Assembly: GCA_016188735.1 (NCBI GenBank)
Contig: JACPHF010000020.1
Location: forward strand, 1 to 6,057
Direction: 5' to 3'
DNA from: Parcubacteria group bacterium
GTDB lineage: Bacteria > Patescibacteriota > Minisyncoccia > Minisyncoccales > UBA10102
Length of the DNA stretch: 6,057 nt
The notes beneath the pieces are model-generated. The model was not told the origin of the DNA. It saw nothing but the letters and a program-made list of their open reading frames with translations, and did no database searches. How positions within the stretch are numbered: the stretch's first letter is position 1; every line of letters begins with the position of its first letter. A program made the position numbers and the translations under genes. Below are positions 5,533-6,057 of the stretch, piece by piece.

Positions 5533-6057
5533 TCACGCCCCGTAAATGCGCTGTCTTATTAACGACATTTCATCAACCAAAAACTCCGAAGCAAGCAGCT
5601 CCTGTGCAACCTTTCCACACGCATACATTGCCGTGGTGTGGTCTTTCCCGCCCAAGCGCTTTCCGATAAAAGGGTACGAGCTTTTTAACTCCTCTCTGAG
5701 AAGGTACATGGCGATTTGTCTGGGTTTTACCACCTCTTTTTTCCTGGAAGCCGTAATCAGCTCCTTTTCTTTAATATCGTAGAACTCCGCGACCGCACGG
5801 ATGATTTTTTGAGGGTTTGCCTGTCTCCCGTGCCCCTGGATAACGGTGCGGAGGAGCGTTCTGGCCTCAATAAAGGAAGGCTCTTTCCCGTTGAGTCTCT
5901 GAAAAGCCAAAATCCTATTGAGTGCCCCTTCCAACTCCCTCACGTTCCTCTGGATATGGGAGGCAATGTAGCCCAAGGTTTCTTCTGACGGGGAAACCCC
6001 AAGCTCTCGCGCCTTTGTTTTTAAGATTGCCAAGCGTGTCTCAAAATCAGGAACTCC
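5533..6057 (-). CDS. dnaA: DnaA replication initiator, C-terminal part (5' end beyond the window)
   Basis: The last 174 codons are present. The frame stays open to the right edge, beginning GVPDFETRLAILKTKA, so the true start lies outside; the TTG at 6031-6033 is an internal leucine codon. The fragment covers the end of the AAA+ domain, with the sensor-2 region RNVRELEGALNRI (fragment residues 37-49). It then runs through a linker to domain IV (about 80-174). Domain IV has the basic loop SRKKEVVKPRQIAMYLL (104-120) and the DnaA signature GGKDHTTAMYAC (136-147), which in the family makes base-specific contacts in TTATCCACA boxes. ATP-bound DnaA opens the origin and loads helicase, and it often controls its own gene. 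Nothing is truncated at the C-terminus, which ends RQRIYGA. dnaN follows on the same strand after 128 bp containing DnaA-box-like sites. Confidence 0.97.
   Translation of the reverse strand, partial: GVPDFETRLAILKTKARELGVSPSEETLGYIASHIQRNVRELEGALNRILAFQRLNGKEPSFIEARTLLRTVIQGHGRQANPQKIIRAVAEFYDIKEKELITASRKKEVVKPRQIAMYLLREELKSSYPFIGKRLGGKDHTTAMYACGKVAQELLASEFLVDEMSLIRQRIYGA

Noticed and set aside
5716..5988. 90-codon + strand frame opposite dnaA
   Set aside because: It is antisense to a clearly conserved DnaA domain and shows no independent coding signal.
6031..6033. TTG as a possible start for a short DnaA
   Set aside because: The frame continues upstream with conserved DnaA residues (PDFETR) to the window edge, so this is an internal leucine codon.
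1..6057. A hidden novel multi-gene system, mobile element, CRISPR array or tRNA gene
   Set aside because: All six genes belong to familiar housekeeping families, the two real gaps are 66 and 128 bp, and I found no long repeats, terminal inverted repeats, spacer arrays or cloverleaf-like sequence.

Overview
The window is a compact stretch of bacterial chromosome with six protein genes and almost no spare DNA. It looks origin-proximal because it carries the end of dnaA followed by dnaN. The proteins are ordinary bacterial housekeeping enzymes. Several traits suggest a small-genome bacterium, most plausibly of the Candidate Phyla Radiation (Patescibacteria, perhaps Parcubacteria). These traits are short versions of RuvC, TyrRS and especially YebC, overlapping or near-abutting genes, no recognisable Shine-Dalgarno sequence at any of the five visible starts, and a two-cysteine loop in the penicillin-binding protein. 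The lineage is an inference from recalled family features, not a search result.

Layout. Positions 1-1180 (+ strand) hold a tight cluster: the 3' end of ruvB, a shortened yebC and ruvC, joined by a 4-bp ATGA overlap and a 1-bp gap. Positions 1192-2328 (- strand) hold tyrS, tail to tail with ruvC across 11 bp. A 66-bp divergent intergenic region follows. Positions 2395-4290 (+ strand) encode a bifunctional class A penicillin-binding protein. Its last 11 bp overlap, tail to tail, the end of dnaN (4280-5404, - strand), and a perfect 18-bp palindrome covers that junction. Between dnaN and the incoming 3' end of dnaA (5533-6057, - strand, cut by the window edge) lies a 128-bp gap. It has an AT-rich block and four DnaA-box-like sites, three of them spaced exactly 11 bp apart. 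It is a candidate replication origin element or an autoregulatory site.

How the genes work together. RuvB and RuvC act on Holliday junctions as branch-migration motor and resolvase. YebC-family proteins are annotated as transcriptional regulators, but recent work links them to translation. DnaA and the DnaN sliding clamp start and sustain replication. TyrRS charges tRNA-Tyr, and the penicillin-binding protein builds and crosslinks peptidoglycan. I see no mobile element, CRISPR array, RNA gene or clearly novel multi-gene system. The points that merit a second look are the dnaA-dnaN gap, the apparently leaderless promoters, the domain-deleted YebC and the palindrome at the convergent overlap.
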